This document shows, one piece after another, positions 44,002 through 57,200 of a stretch of DNA of 64,000 nucleotides. Location: the NCBI GenBank assembly GCA_006535965.1, contig QEAR01000030.1, forward strand, positions 62,001 through 126,000, given 5' to 3'. Below the pieces are notes generated by a model. That model had not been told where the DNA came from. It saw nothing but the letters and a program-made list of their open reading frames with translations, and did no database searches. The stretch's first letter is position 1. The number at the start of each line of letters is the position of its first letter. The translations under genes were made by a program, and so were the position numbers. The DNA comes from Spizellomyces sp. 'palustris'. Its lineage: Eukaryota; Chytridiomycota; Chytridiomycetes; Spizellomycetales; Spizellomycetaceae.

Positions 44002-45375
44002 ATGCACGCTGAAGGACCACACGAAAGGCTTATACATACTCAGTCATCAAGCAGAGAAGGAGAGGGAATATCCAAAACATCGTATGCTTCGGCCACGGTA
44101 GACGACATTGCCACACTCTTTGTTGCGAAACGAAGACGACTATGGACATTCGAAGATGACAAGAAACTGCTAGAGGGTGTAAAATTATGGGGTGAAGATT
44201 GGACAAGAATTCAACAAACATTACCTCACCGTACGAAACTGCAGATTAAGCAGCGGTGGCTGCGCTCGTTGAAAACAGCGCGGAAATACGGCAGATGGGA
44301 TACCGAAGAGGACACGGTCATCCTCAAAGAGCTTCAAACAAACACGCTCGACGCTTTCGCTGCTGCATCGAAAAAACTCGCAGTACGTCACACTGGACAG
44401 ATACACAACCGGTATAGGTATCGGTGGAAGCCTGAGATAGTATCTGCGGTGAATAACGATGCAGAAGGTGCAAGCCCTGCATCTAAGCAAGAGAGATTAG
44501 TACAGGCCACCAAAAACGCCATAGAAGTGCTTTCTGAAACACCCAAGCAGAAGAGACCTTATCGCCGTCTTACCCCTTTCACTGCAGAGGAGGATGGCAG
44601 ATTGCGGCGGGCCTATTACGATTATGGAAACAAATGGCATATAATAGTCCGTGATTTCCCGGGTAGATCTGTCAAGGAGCTCTTCGCGCGTTGGTGGAAA
44701 GTTCTGTGCATTCCGGATGGAATGAAGAAGGGAAGGTGGTCAAAAGAAGAAGATGAACTCGTGTTGAAGGGCTATGACCGCTACCTGCAAACAGGAAAGG
44801 TCTGGATTCGTATTTCGCAGGACCTTCTCCCCAAGCGGACACCAGGGCAGATATGTGCACGATGGAAAAAAATAAGTCCTACGCTGAGTCGAGGGAAATG
44901 GTCTCAGGGGGAGCACGACAAGTTCATCGTGGGACTCCAGAAATGGGGTTTTGACAACTTGCCAAGAATCAGGAGGGAGTTTCTTCCAAACCGCACTACT
45001 GAAGCCTTACGAACGCATTACTATTCCTCCATACATCGACTAAAGTACCCTGTACTATGGACCTCTGCGGACGACGCCCAATTGCTGGACGCTATAGATG
45101 TTCACGACCGGCACTGGGCCTCCATTGCAAGGGAATTCTTTCCCAATCGAACACCAAAAGAGTTACATGATCGATGGTTGATCATAGAACCACGGTTCAG
45201 GAAGGGAAAACTACCGTGGACCGTGCAAGATGATCAGAAATTGATAGAAGCTGTGGACAAATTTGGGTTGAGATATACTCAGCTGGGGTTGCTGATGCGA
45301 CGGGCCCCTTATGCGATCAGAAATCGTTGCGCGACATTGGTAATTGAAAACAAGTTGAAATTGTCAACAACCTAA
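44002..45375 (+). CDS. seven-repeat Myb/SANT DNA-binding protein
   Basis: One intronless exon, 457 residues; the ATG is 44002 (MHAEGPHERL). Seven Myb/SANT repeats can be counted, at about 45-92, 97-145, 195-240, 245-293, 296-345, 350-396 and 403-447. Typical starts are RRLWTFEDDKKLLEG, YGRWDTEEDTVILKEL, FTAEEDGRLRRAY, KGRWSKEEDELVLKGY, RGKWSQGEHDKF, LWTSADDAQLLDAI and LPWTVQDDQKLIEAV. Recognition helices end in R-W or similar (IKQRWLRSL, FARWWKVL, ICARWKKI, LHDRWLII). Repeats with PxRT-x-x-Q/E-L before the third tryptophan resemble SNAPC4, Bas1 and plant-type multi-Myb proteins. The high repeat number suggests extended sequence-specific binding, possibly an snRNA-activating or telomeric role, but this is not shown. 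Repeats 1-2 and 3-7 are separated by a Lys-rich linker (about 146-193). Confidence 0.88.
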   Translation: MHAEGPHERLIHTQSSSREGEGISKTSYASATVDDIATLFVAKRRRLWTFEDDKKLLEGVKLWGEDWTRIQQTLPHRTKLQIKQRWLRSLKTARKYGRWDTEEDTVILKELQTNTLDAFAAASKKLAVRHTGQIHNRYRYRWKPEIVSAVNNDAEGASPASKQERLVQATKNAIEVLSETPKQKRPYRRLTPFTAEEDGRLRRAYYDYGNKWHIIVRDFPGRSVKELFARWWKVLCIPDGMKKGRWSKEEDELVLKGYDRYLQTGKVWIRISQDLLPKRTPGQICARWKKISPTLSRGKWSQGEHDKFIVGLQKWGFDNLPRIRREFLPNRTTEALRTHYYSSIHRLKYPVLWTSADDAQLLDAIDVHDRHWASIAREFFPNRTPKELHDRWLIIEPRFRKGKLPWTVQDDQKLIEAVDKFGLRYTQLGLLMRRAPYAIRNRCATLVIENKLKLSTT

Positions 45376-45971
45376 TCAATACGCATCTGGTTCATGGTTC
45401 ACAATAACAGAGTAGTTACGACCCTTTGCTGTACCAAGGCGGATGACAATTTATGTATGATAATGTGCACTATCATTAAGCAAATACTGGCGGTGTAATT
45501 TAATTCGATTTTTCTCAAATTTTTCCACTTGGCTGAATGCATCAAACACGATGGTAGTTGAATGCACTCGTCCATGTGTTCGGCTGTCTCCCATTCATAA
45601 TATCAGCGGATTACCCACTACCGTGAAATTGTTCCATGATCTGCTCTCGAGTGCAGAGGAGCACTACATGAAGATATGACGTCGAATCCAATGCATCTCC
45701 CTCTGATAATAACCATGCCCAGAACTCAATCAACGGAACCCGTGGTGCCCGGAGGCAACGGTTAAGGGAGGGGGAAGACCAGCGCCTTGTGGCATTGTAA
45801 ACGAGTGCATTAGTCAATAAACTATCCCCACAAAGTTAAAACAATGTCGCCTACTTGCTGGTGCAAACTGTAGAAGTTCATCGCGTATGTGGCACAGCAT
45901 GCAGCACATGTTCTTGTGAACGTAAGCCTCCAGCCCTCATGTCCTCCTGTTAATATTTCAGCCAACGATCG
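45376..45971. promoter_or_regulatory. upstream region of the RNF32-like gene, with probable 5' UTR intron
   Basis: No coding gene is seen. A donor-like GTAAGC at 45920-45925 and a strong acceptor (AATATTTCAG) ending at 45961 lie 10 nt before the ATG at 45972 and could remove a ~40-nt leader intron. Reading upstream sequence across it does not give an open frame, so the intron, if real, is untranslated. Confidence 0.4.
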
Positions 45972-47725
45972 ATGTCCAGGCCGGTGTTCCATGCAATCCG
46001 CAATGATCCCAATGGTCAAAGCAATAATGTACCACCACTGGCACCGGCAGCTGAGAGATTGCGGCGGGCACGCATTGATGACCGACGCATAGGGGAATCA
46101 CTTGCCCAAAATACGCGGCCACCTCTCATATCCTTTCAACGCCGATCCAAGATCGGCAACGCATTGGCAGGGAGCTCGCTCTATAGTGCTGCCCTTCAAG
46201 ATCATTTTGCGCGATCGTTAAGTTTGCATCGTGTGACTGTCCCATCTAGTGCTGTAATCAGTCGTCGGAGCGCACCATTTGTATCCGGCGACCGTCGGTT
46301 AAGCACAGTTCCGGCAATGCCATGCTTGGACCCCCGTAAGCGTCAACGCGCAAAATGGGAACGTGAGAAAGAGATTGCCGACCGCAGAAAATCTCCAGGG
46401 AAAACATTGCTGGATCCTCTACAACGTGCTCCTTTCGCATGCGGAGGTGCCCAATTCAACGACGAAAAGGAAGCTTCACTGGATCCACCTGCCAAACCCC
46501 TTACGCTCGCTCAACGCCTTGGTATTGTTGCCAGACCACCGCCTCGACTGACCTCCGACGAATGGGAGACTGTCAAGGACTTGTCCTTAAAACGAGATAA
46601 TGGTGTGGATCCCTGTCCAATCTGTCAAGAACCTTTTACGACGGAGCACCAGGTGTGAAGAGGTACTACGAGCCCCTTATTAATTTTATTACACTTGCTG
46701 ATTCCCAATGTTATTATAGGTACTTCTCTCCTGCTCCCATCTTTTCCATCGCGCATGTCTGGATTCGTATGAACGCTATGTCCAGAAGAAATCTTGCCCT
46801 CTATGTCGCGAAGCCAATTATGAAAAGAGGCTTATATTTGAAGGCAAGAAGAGGGTAAGCTACTATTGCGCGCCTGAAAATTGGTCACAAAACTTATGAT
46901 TATCTCTACAGTTCCTACACACAGCAGCAACCATGTAGGTCTCATAAGAAAGGAGCATGGGACACTTTCACACTTACTAAAATCATTACTCAGAATTCAA
47001 AAAACATGGAGAATGTGGGTTAAGAGGAGACGCTATCAAACTTACCGAAAGAATCATCCGCCGAATGACCCATGTCTTCTCTCGAACTGGCATATGGAAC
47101 GGGTACGAAACAATTGATGTTTGCAAAGTAGAAGCAGAGCTTGTACGATGTGTTAGTCCTCATATAGCATCTACTGTGTCACAGCTCTCGGACTACACGG
47201 ACATCTTGGCGCAACAAGTACACTTTGAAAGCCAAGAATTGCAAAGCTTCCTGCGTGAAATGGATAATACACTAGTTCAAAGCAGAACAACAATCAATGA
47301 GTAGGTGCATATACTCGGTCATTGTTCAGGGGAACTCCTATAAAGTCAATTTCTTGTGTGCAGAACTTCAGCAAAGTTGACATCGCTTCAACTGAAGGCG
47401 TGCCTTACTCAGGAAGAATGGGACGAGATCACATCCCGCGCGTGTGAGAGGGGACTGGAAGATGATTGCGCGATTTGCATCATGCCTCTATGTCCCGCAC
47501 AAAAGGGAGAAAGCCAACGTCCAGCTAAACAACTTACATTGCTGAGCTGCTCACATATATTTCATGCTCAGGTAAAACTCATGCAAGTGTGTTTTGGAGT
47601 CTTCATCAAACAACTGTCTGATCCATTCAACATAGTGTCTCCAATGCTTGGAAAAGTTCGATAACAATCTACATGTTCATGCGTGCCCCGTTTGCCGTGC
47701 AGAATATGAGAGAATAATGCTGTAG
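45972..47725 (+). CDS. RNF32-like protein (RING - IQ - RING)
   Basis: Seven exons (45972-46652, 46720-46854, 46912-46934, 46994-47102, 47185-47300, 47364-47571, 47636-47725) give 453 residues. The N-terminal RING (about 213-270) reads CPICQEPF, then VLLSCSHLFHRACLDSYERY, KKSCPLCRE. An IQ motif follows (IIQKTWRMWVKRRRYQTYR, about 285-303). The C-terminal RING (about 370-450) reads CAICIMPLCP, LTLLSCSHIFHAQCL and ACPVCRAEY. The order, the ALQDHFARSLSLHRV segment and the LTLAQRLGIV-PPPRLTSDEW segment ahead of the first RING all match animal RNF32, which is expressed in sperm. Predicted roles are E3 ubiquitin ligase activity and calmodulin binding. RNF32 appears mainly in organisms with motile cilia, which would fit a zoospore-forming fungus. 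The splice around 47102/47185 is the least certain. Confidence 0.88.
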
Positions 47726-48263
47726 AGTAATAGAGTTGAACAACGTATGCGGTCAAGCACTCTTCACGGAATGTCACCACGGGGCGTCGTTATCAATGAC
47801 CGGGCGAGCCGTGGCCGGATCAGATCCATTTCATTTATAGAGAAAGATTATCAATGGATTCTGAACATTTCAGAGAACGATAAACGAATGATCGTGAATA
47901 TGTATCAGTTTCATGCATGCACTAGGGTGTGGCACAAAATCAGAAGTAGCAGTACTGCGGAAATAACTGAACAACATGGGCGGCTACAAACAGTTGTCGG
48001 AAGTACGTTTTTCTCTCGTCAGTGGAGACGCCATATCATCCATATCGTCGCAGGGGTGGAGCAACAAAGGAACTGCAGGAGTGATACGTTACATCTGACC
48101 GGCAGTGCTCGAAGGCCCCACAGGTGTTCAGAGCATACATCCACCTCTCAGTAATTGAATATCATATAGATTTATTTCAAAGTTAATAAATTCATGGTAC
48201 GGGCAACACCTCATATATCTAAGCTATTTACACACAGTTAGAACATAAATATTCTTTTTTGTC
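47726..48263. other. convergent 3' region between RNF32-like and dynein genes
   Basis: About 540 bp. A plus-strand frame at 47747-48154 has no recognisable content and lies where two 3' untranslated regions meet. AT-rich toward 48150-48260. Confidence 0.45.
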
Positions 48264-51200
48264 TCAGAACGCGGTAGCCAGGATAGCCACACAGCGTTGT
48301 ATCATTTTTAAAGCATCGGTAGGCTCTTTTGATCTAAGTTGAGCCGTGAACAGGATATCCTGCCTCTCCTCATTCAGATACACAGGCAGGAGCACTTCAT
48401 CCCGCCCTGTCTTCTCTCCACGTCTCTTCACCCATCGGATAAACATCTGTATTGGTCGCGGTTGCAACGCCGAGGACAGCACAAGACCGTCATCTATCCA
48501 CTCGGCACCCTCCAATCGCATACCTTGATGAATGTTCCAAGTTTGTAAGCAAGTTGATCACCTTTGCTTTGAAATAGCAAAATGAGGAGCTTACCAGACA
48601 AAGCAAAGCCATCCGCGTGTTCGGCACTCGAGCTAATCTTCTCGTCGAAGCCGATAGTAACATCCAGCTCTAGTTCCTCCAGGGAGGACTTTGTGATGTG
48701 CGCGACCGTCTGGCGGGTGGCTGTGATGAACGCTTCGGGGATAGAGAAGCCGCCCAACCAAATCTGTAGATCATCATATCGGGCAGCTTTCGAAATCACG
48801 TTCAGCTGCTTGAGGCGCTGATTGAAGTCCTGCATCCATTGATTCAGTGCAAGCCGCTTTGGAACTTTGTATGTGAGCCATTGTTCGGGTATATTGCCTG
48901 TATCGACATGAGTGCTCTTAGTACCAGTGATAGGTGAAGGGGAAGTAAGATAAGAGCCCCAACCTTTTGAAATGGCATTGGAGAGAGAACGCAACCGATT
49001 CGTTTGCTTTTGTTTGCCAATGCACATCTTTTGTAACTCCAGCAAATCTTCCCGAATAACTCTTAATTGATCCTGTGCAATTTCTTGCTCGCGTTCAAAG
49101 AAACGGAAAAGAGGGCTTTTGATTACATCGCCGTCTGTTCTCATCGATGGCAGGGCCTAAAAATGTTATTTATATATGACGATACTTAGCATGTCGTTCT
49201 TCCTTTGCTGAACCATGATCAGTAGACTAACCTCTGGAAGTAGCTCCAGCCATCCTGTGACCATCGCAGATAACCCACGCATCCAAGCGGGGTGACCCGA
49301 CTCTTCTGCTCCAGTTCCAGCAGTACCCGGAGTTGGAGCGATATAAGCCATTTCATCGTCCTCCGCGCTATATCTCAATTTGCGGACGTTGCTCAGCATG
49401 TGTTCACCTAGTTACTCGCGCAGTGAGGAACAGTCCAGTCGATGATCACATCCCGGAATTTCACAATACCTTTTAGAATCATTCGCATCATTTCTGCATT
49501 ATCTGGTAACCCCAGCCAGGTGGGCGGTTGCTGTTCTGGTAGCTTGTCAACCCACTCCAAGAACTGTTCGATACGTATGCCGTCGGGTATAGCCAATTTC
49601 GAGATCCCGTCCATTTCCTCGACAAGTGCATAATTCACATCATAACTGGCCGGTGTGAATAAGCGATCGACAAAGCTATTCAACAAGTACTGATCAAACT
49701 CATTGTCGATTTTCCCTCCATAAACAGTTTCCTTGATCAACGTGCGAATAGCCTTCCATGGGATCTTTGCTGGCGGCACATTAGCACGGCCTTGTGCGGC
49801 AGTGTCAATCCAATGGTCAATCACGGTAATTGCCATGTCTTGGTCAGAGTCATTGAACTCGTACACTTTTGACCACCCCAGAGGAGAATACCGGAGTCGC
49901 TCTTGCACAACAGCGTGTAGCCATGCAAGTAAGAAGTGTAGTCTCGCTCGTTCACTGGGCGCCTTCACTCGAGTCGGTGAAATAGCATTGAGCGATTCGT
50001 TTAAGTTAGCCTTTATCCCAGGTAACGGCTCGAACATCAGAATGCGGGACATCCGTAATAAGTTCACAGGAACCTTTGGATTCGTCTCCATGGTTAGAAA
50101 CAGGCGGAATTGATTGTGGGCTTTCATACTATGCAGTCTTTTTTCAAGCTGGCCAAGCCATATCGGCGCCAGATGCACGTTCTTCAGAAGAATCCAGGTT
50201 CCACTTTTCACAGCGGTGGCAATAGCCGCATCTGCCTGAGCAAACCCTTCCGCCGAACCCATGGCTACAGACGCCATTCGGGCAGACATTTCAGCAGCAA
50301 AGTTTTCTATACGATGGCTCGCATCATGGCCGGCTACGGAACAAAGCGCTATAGGCGCCGGGTTTACCATCTCTTCGATAACAACTGACCGCAAATTGAG
50401 ATCCGTTGCATTCAAGAAAGTTGGGCCAAAAATTGCTTGGACAAAACCTGCAGCCGCAGGTATGAGACGGTCAGGACGCATGCACTTTACGATCATCAAG
50501 TTATTAAACGCCGTAATTATGGGTGCTACAAAGCAGAACTCAGTAAATAGAGAAATAAATGCATCAATTGCTGGATTACTCTTTACCTCGTCGGGCGTGT
50601 TCCTCAGACCAGCTCGGGACGTTCAGTTCGGGCTCCCTGTCGGCCAAAAACGCTTTCCATATCTTATCATTTGTCTCCATGTGCAATGGCAGCTTGCTGA
50701 ATTCTGTCAGTCGGCTGCATTCTGTGACGCGGCGCGCGACCTCCTCGCCATAAATGATGACAAGCTTTGTCGAAGGCTGTGCCGATGCAATTTCGGCGGC
50801 GCCTCCAATCAAGACATCATATGCCCGTGCATCAATCTGTTCGGCAGTCCCCCGTAACTTCACTTGTCCTAGCATAAGCGCGAAGATAATCTGATCATCG
50901 TGGAGCAATGCCCGGGATGTTCGTCGGAAGGAATTCTGGAATAAATCCTGTTCTAAAATCTGCAACCGCTGAGCTGGATCCCGAACATCTTTCAGATTCG
51001 GATTGTTGTGCAGGATATACTGGAAGATCTCGAGGAAAAAATCAAGCGACAATTGGTAAAAGCGGTTCAGAAGACTGAGCTGCTCCATGATGAAGAAGAT
51101 AGCGCTGCAAGAGTTTGCTAGCGGTGTGTAAACCGCGGTTACATTCTCGACTTCCTGCATGATAATATCCGTTTCCTCGACCTTCCGAGTCACTTCAGCT

Positions 51201-54200
51201 GCTTCCTGCTTCAAAGTTTCCAATGTTGAGATCACGGTGTCATCGTCCAATATATTGCCCTTAGATGCATTGAGCGCCTGAAGCAAGGAGTGTTCAAGAT
51301 GACGTAGTCTCAGCTGGAATTCCCCTTGAAGTTTGAGCAAATCCGTGCGCTTGCGATCTGTGTCTGGTCTCTCTGCCTTTAAAACCTCATGGAGACACTG
51401 ACTCTGGAGGCTCTCACGAGTTACCGTAAAGTTTACAAAGGTCACACGGCTGGATAAGTCCGGAGGGAAATTCACGGATGGGTCTCGCGTTGATAAAAAT
51501 AGCGTGAAAGATGGTGAAAAATCAATATCTTGACCGCCTAATCGAATAAGAACACGGCCACCGGTGCGTCGCAGTTCCCTGTTAAGGACGGGATTGAGGA
51601 TGGGATCCAGATGTTCTACATCCTGAACTAGTAGCGGATTTCCGAATCGCAGTGCACTCTCCAGGACCTTAAGGAATGAGTCATCCAAAAAGCTTGTCAC
51701 CGTTATCTTACGATCTCTGTATTCATTCAGAAGAAAAGCCGTAGCTTGGCCGGATGGATCGATGAGGAGAGGGTATCGGTTATAGCGTTTAAGCATGATA
51801 GCGTTTTCCGTGCATAGGTTGTCTGCTGGAAGCGAGTTTGCTTGCCATGCGATACGTTCGTCGGCGATAGACAGGTAGTTTGGAATTGACAAGTCGCGCT
51901 TAAACTTTATCGCAGCACTCCGAAGATGTGCAGACCACCGCTGCAATAGCGTTTCTCGATACTGCTGACTGAAGTAGCCTCCATATGCCATAAATGCTGC
52001 TGATAGAAGCACGTCTCCAACGATGGTTGCCATTTGTGCTTCAAACGATCGACTGCCTGACTCCCACCGCTCCTTTTCAGACGCTAGGTTGTCTAGCAGT
52101 CGCAAACTTCGCTCAACTCGAGTCTGGACAGTCTCCATCTCGGTCTTAAGAGACTGCGTTTCGCTGATGAGCACAGCATATTCCTCTTTATATCTTCCGA
52201 TACTCTCCTCCAAGTCTCGTATCATGGTTTCAATCGACGCCGCCCTTGTCTTGGTCACTTCGGCACTCGCTTCCAATTGCTGGACCTCTTGGCGCAGCGG
52301 TCCGACTCTTTCGAGAATGCTCGCATACTTCACTTGAGCGATCACCCACTGCACGAGAGGGCCACATGCTTGACTGGCGCGATTCACCGTCTCAAAATTA
52401 TATTTCGGATTGGTAAGATAAGAACTCACCACATCCTCTCGCACCTTGGAGCTCATTTTATCAGTATCATAATTAACGATGCTCGGAATGAAATCGTCTT
52501 TGCGGATAATGGACTGAACAGTCTTCCACGAGTCGGCTTTATGGCCCAATAGCATGCACACAGATTCCATGGCCATTTTTACAGCCTCCGGAGGGTTGCT
52601 CATTGACCGCACTTCCTGCAAATGTTGTTTCTTGATGCTACTGACGCTGTTCTGGGCCTGGAGCACTGCCGGTTCTGCTTCAGCAAGATCCTGCAACACA
52701 ACCGTCCTGCGCTCTTCTATCTCTTGATTCTGTGCTGCAATAGCTTGCTGAATCTCCAGCGACGCCTGTTTCTTTTGCTCTGCCTCCTGCTGATCAGCAA
52801 CCATCTTCTTCAGTTTCTCGTTGGCTTCGTGGTTCTTCGCCTCGAGCTCTGATCGCTTGATGGCCAGACTCTTCCGAAGCTCTTCCACCTTAACAACGGT
52901 CTCCCGCAATTTTTCCAAACCAACGTTGAGGTGGCGCTGACGTTCTTCAAGATCCTCGCGCTTCTCGTGGAACAGTTTGACGTAGTGATTAATAAAATCC
53001 AAATAATGTCGAGGGGTGACGTGGTTCAGGCGCCCTTGGCGTTTGTTAAGTTTTTCGTTGATCTCGTGTAACGACTTGTGAATGAAAACCAACGCATTGA
53101 CGATCACATCACGATAGGTAGGAGGCATGGGAAGGTCCTCATAAACAACCGGGAACTCTATAGGTGCACTGTACCCTGGCATTTCAAGGTCCAATGCTTG
53201 TGTAAACTCTCTTCCAACTTGGAAGAAAGCTTGGTCAGACCAATCGCCGAACCAGTCCAGTACACAACGGTTGAACAGGGCTGGGGACGTTGCTGCTCGT
53301 GACGCTAGCCCGTCTTGAGGTGGATTCATAGTAAAGACCACGTGTAGATTCTTCATGATCTGGTGTGTGAACCATTTGTACAGCTCTTCAGTGCTGTCGA
53401 GCATCAATCCCTCTCGCTGTGCTCCCTCTTTACAGGCGGTCATGAGAGATGCGTGCTCATCACCCTCGAACAAACCTGGAACCTCAGCATTCGCGAGGAG
53501 GGTATTCATCTTCTCCAAGAAACCAGAATCCAACACATTGGACTCATCCATTATAAAACAGATTTTCTCTCCTTTGCACCCGGCCCTGCGCAAAACGGTT
53601 CTCAAATCTTCATCGAAATCTGCGGCAGAATACTTGTTGTGCACCTTTATTTGGAATACACTCAAGCCATTCATCCAGGCGACAAAGCGAGAGAGCGTGG
53701 TCTTTCCCGCCCCACTAATACCGATGAGGAGAAGGTGTCCCTGCATTTGACGATAAACTCTATCGATACGAAGTACGTGTTCAAGAACATCGTTGAAAAG
53801 GACTAATGGCACATCCAACTCCTCCTCGTAGAAGACCTTGAGTCGGGCCTTGACAAAATCGCGCAGTTCGCCGTGTTGGACTGGTACATAGTGTTTCGAT
53901 AGCCAGTTCGAAAATAAAATTGGCCGAGCAAGCGCTGCCTCCCGATTGATGCCCGGGAAGTGCTTCAATGCGACGGTCTCTATCATTTCGTCTGTCCATT
54001 GGCGTTCTTTCTGGGACACCAAGCGATCTTGGAATAACCGGAGCGCTTCATGTGCCCAGATGCGCACCAGCCCCTCTACAGGTAAACTGTCCACAGGCTT
54101 CATTGCCTCAAATATGCCGCGGACCCAGCGTGTCAGTTCACGGGGGGAATAGATATAATGAAGTTGCTTATCAGGTGTGAACTCTTCCTGAGACGCAAGA

Positions 54201-57200
54201 TAGAACTCTACCATGGCTGCGGTCAAAGGCTCAGCATAACCACGCAAGGATGGAACGACTTTCAGCATCGCTCTGCTGAATGTGCCGTAGATCTGCATCA
54301 AGGACGCCTCGCCTGGGTAATCAACCATCATAACGGGGGCATGCCGGAGGAATCGATGTGATAATGGCACACGACCAGGGTCGGTCGGAGGATTGCATGC
54401 TCCAACAAATTGTATCCTTTCCAGTCGCACCCAGGCTTTGTCGCTCTTCCGCCAGAAGCCGCCGTGTTCAACAAGTTGGCGGATAAAAGAGATGACACGC
54501 TGGGTACCATACTTATCCACTGCAGGAAGATTGATCTCATCACAGAAGAGAACAAGCCATCGCCCAATTGCTTGTGGCGATAAAATTATACCATTCGGAG
54601 TCTTACGATACTCGCAATACTGCTCGAAAGTCTGTAAGATCAACTCTGGCGTTGTCGCACTGGAGAAGTTCAATCCGACAACCTCCATCTCGGGGAGTTT
54701 TCGAAGTGACGAGAACAATGTCATGGTCTGTCAAAGGAAGTTCAAGATGCACGATCAGCTTACAGCTATGATCGAAGCTAGAAAAGAAGGATGTACCTTT
54801 CCTGACCCAGGCGGCCCACAGAGAATGAGAGGCTTGTGCTCAGATAACCACGAGTATAGCACCTCTTCGTGCCGAACAGTGTCCATCGTCGGAATAACAA
54901 CATCAGCGGCCGCAACATTATGCGTTTCTATCTCGATCGTGGGCACCTTTGATTGCCACTCGACCCATTCTCCGGTGGTTATGCTAACATCAAAATCAAT
55001 GAGGGACGCCCCACCTGCAGGAAACTCTAACGTGGAGATGCTCCGGAGATATTCCCCAAGCTTGGCTCTTGTCTCTAATTTTGAATCTCCTGTGAAACTC
55101 CACACGACGGCCAGAAGAAGACGTTTTGTCACAAAGGTGTCAATGAGGCTGACACTCATCGGAAAGTCTGGGTGCGAAGCATTGTAGTCCAAGACTTTTC
55201 TGACAACACTGTTCAATAGGGTACAGAGCGCTGTAAAGGATCGGATCTTGGTAAAGTCCATGATATGCTCGACTTTCTCTACGAAATCCATGGCTCGAAT
55301 GACCAGTCCTCCATTCTTCATGTGTGACGCAAATATATCTGCAATAATACACTGGGTCTCGAGCATGGGGGATCGGTCTGGACTACGCTCATCTGTCAAT
55401 ACAGAAGCCATGTCTTCATCGGCATCAGTGAGGACAACGTGGCGTAGAGTCTCCAAATAGTTGTTGATGGCGACACCAAGATTCACGGTCTCTTTGCTGA
55501 ACCACACCATTCCACAACGACTCACTGTCGCAAGAGTTGCCTGTTTCAGATCTTCCACTTCAAACATGATACGGACATTGGGTGGCAGATTCAACCGCTC
55601 GCCATTTGGTAGGGTCAAGAGCTTATTGTCATCAAGCACCGAGTTCAAATTCTCAACCCATTCTGGATCAACATCACCGTCGAATATAATCCAGTGTCGC
55701 TTTGACCCTTCACCCCGTACATTCTCCACGATCTTCCTCAGAATATGCGTGAACAAACCGTCTGTCCATTCTCGAGTAGTGGGATCCATGTGCCCGTATA
55801 ACGCCTCTTTCGACATTGCTTTGGGGTCAATGACGTATGAAACCCCTTCAATGCCTTCTATACGGTTTAATGCATCCAATAACACTTGATGGGCAGCCGT
55901 CTTCCCTGATCCGGAAGGTCCTACCATCATCAAACCATGATGGATGCTCTGAATTTGATACAATTGGACCACCTTTTCCAGCCATAGTCCATCAGCAACA
56001 AGGCGCCGCTTGTCGCATGCGACCTTGATGGCACGCTTCAATATCTCTAGGTCAACAGTTATGTATTGAACACCAGGGAACACGTCGTCGAGAAGGCTAA
56101 ATTACGTATTCGAATTAGCAATATTATGTTACAACAGTGCCAATAACCTTTAATCATACCTTTGAAGGAGGGCAATATCATCAGCCACCAGCTTTGGAAT
56201 CACTGTCTCTCGGACGCTGCGAATAAGAAGCTTCTGCTCCGACACTTCATCAGATATGCCTTCCTTCACGTCTTTATCAGCAGCCTCTGCTTTCGTCTCT
56301 CCTCGTAGCTGCTGCAATACCTCTCTTTTCAAGTTTCCTGCGCTTACAAGAACACTCTTTAATGAGCGCAAGCCGAAATCATAATGGTTTTGCGGTGACA
56401 GCTGCTCATCGCACAGAACAAAAAAAGGCACGACCTTAGAAGCCAACAATTCTGCCGATCGAAAACCTTGTGAGTATAGCATGACCTGCGCAATCAGTTC
56501 TCGGTCGGGCTTGGTCATGGCCACGCTACGGAACAGCTTCTTCAAATTGTCGGGCAGATTGGATCGACCAGCGTAGCCCGGGTTCATGGTAATGAAGATT
56601 CCCGTGCTGCGGTCCACTTTAAAGTGCTTGTTTACAAGCTCAATTTCCTGGCCGTTTTTCAGTCCAAGTTGAATAGATTGCACTTGTTGGGATACTGCCG
56701 AAAGAATTCTCTCCTCCAGGCGATTGAACTCGTCGAAACAACCCCAAGCTCCCACCCGGCACAAACCAATGAAAATGCGTCCCATCGCCTGAAAATCGAA
56801 GTTCTCATCACAGCAGAACACCAAAACAAATCGTCCCAGCTGAACACCCAAAGCTTTTACACTCTCCGTTTTTCCCGTTCCAGCAGGTCCGAAGGGACTT
56901 CCTCCAAGACGGGAGTTAAGTGCTTGGGTCAAGGTCAAGTAACAACGATCAGTCAACGGGGTCTGCACGAGACGGTCGGTAACACCCAAGTATTCATATC
57001 CATAGTTGAAAGTTGCGTTCGCCATCTTAACGGACAGCCGCTCGAGGGGATTTTCAACCCCTGGTTTAAAGTAGAAGCGCATTTGTTGTAACCATTCAAA
57101 CTCGTCCGGAGATATAATCTGATTGCGAAGCAATTGCCGGATAACATCACGCTGGTGAACTAGTTCGGTGATCAAATGCTCGCACTTCCGCCTCCGTATT

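Noticed and set aside
47747-48154. 135-codon plus-strand frame after the RNF32-like gene
   Set aside because: Lies between two converging gene ends, matches nothing and has no promoter or splice structure.
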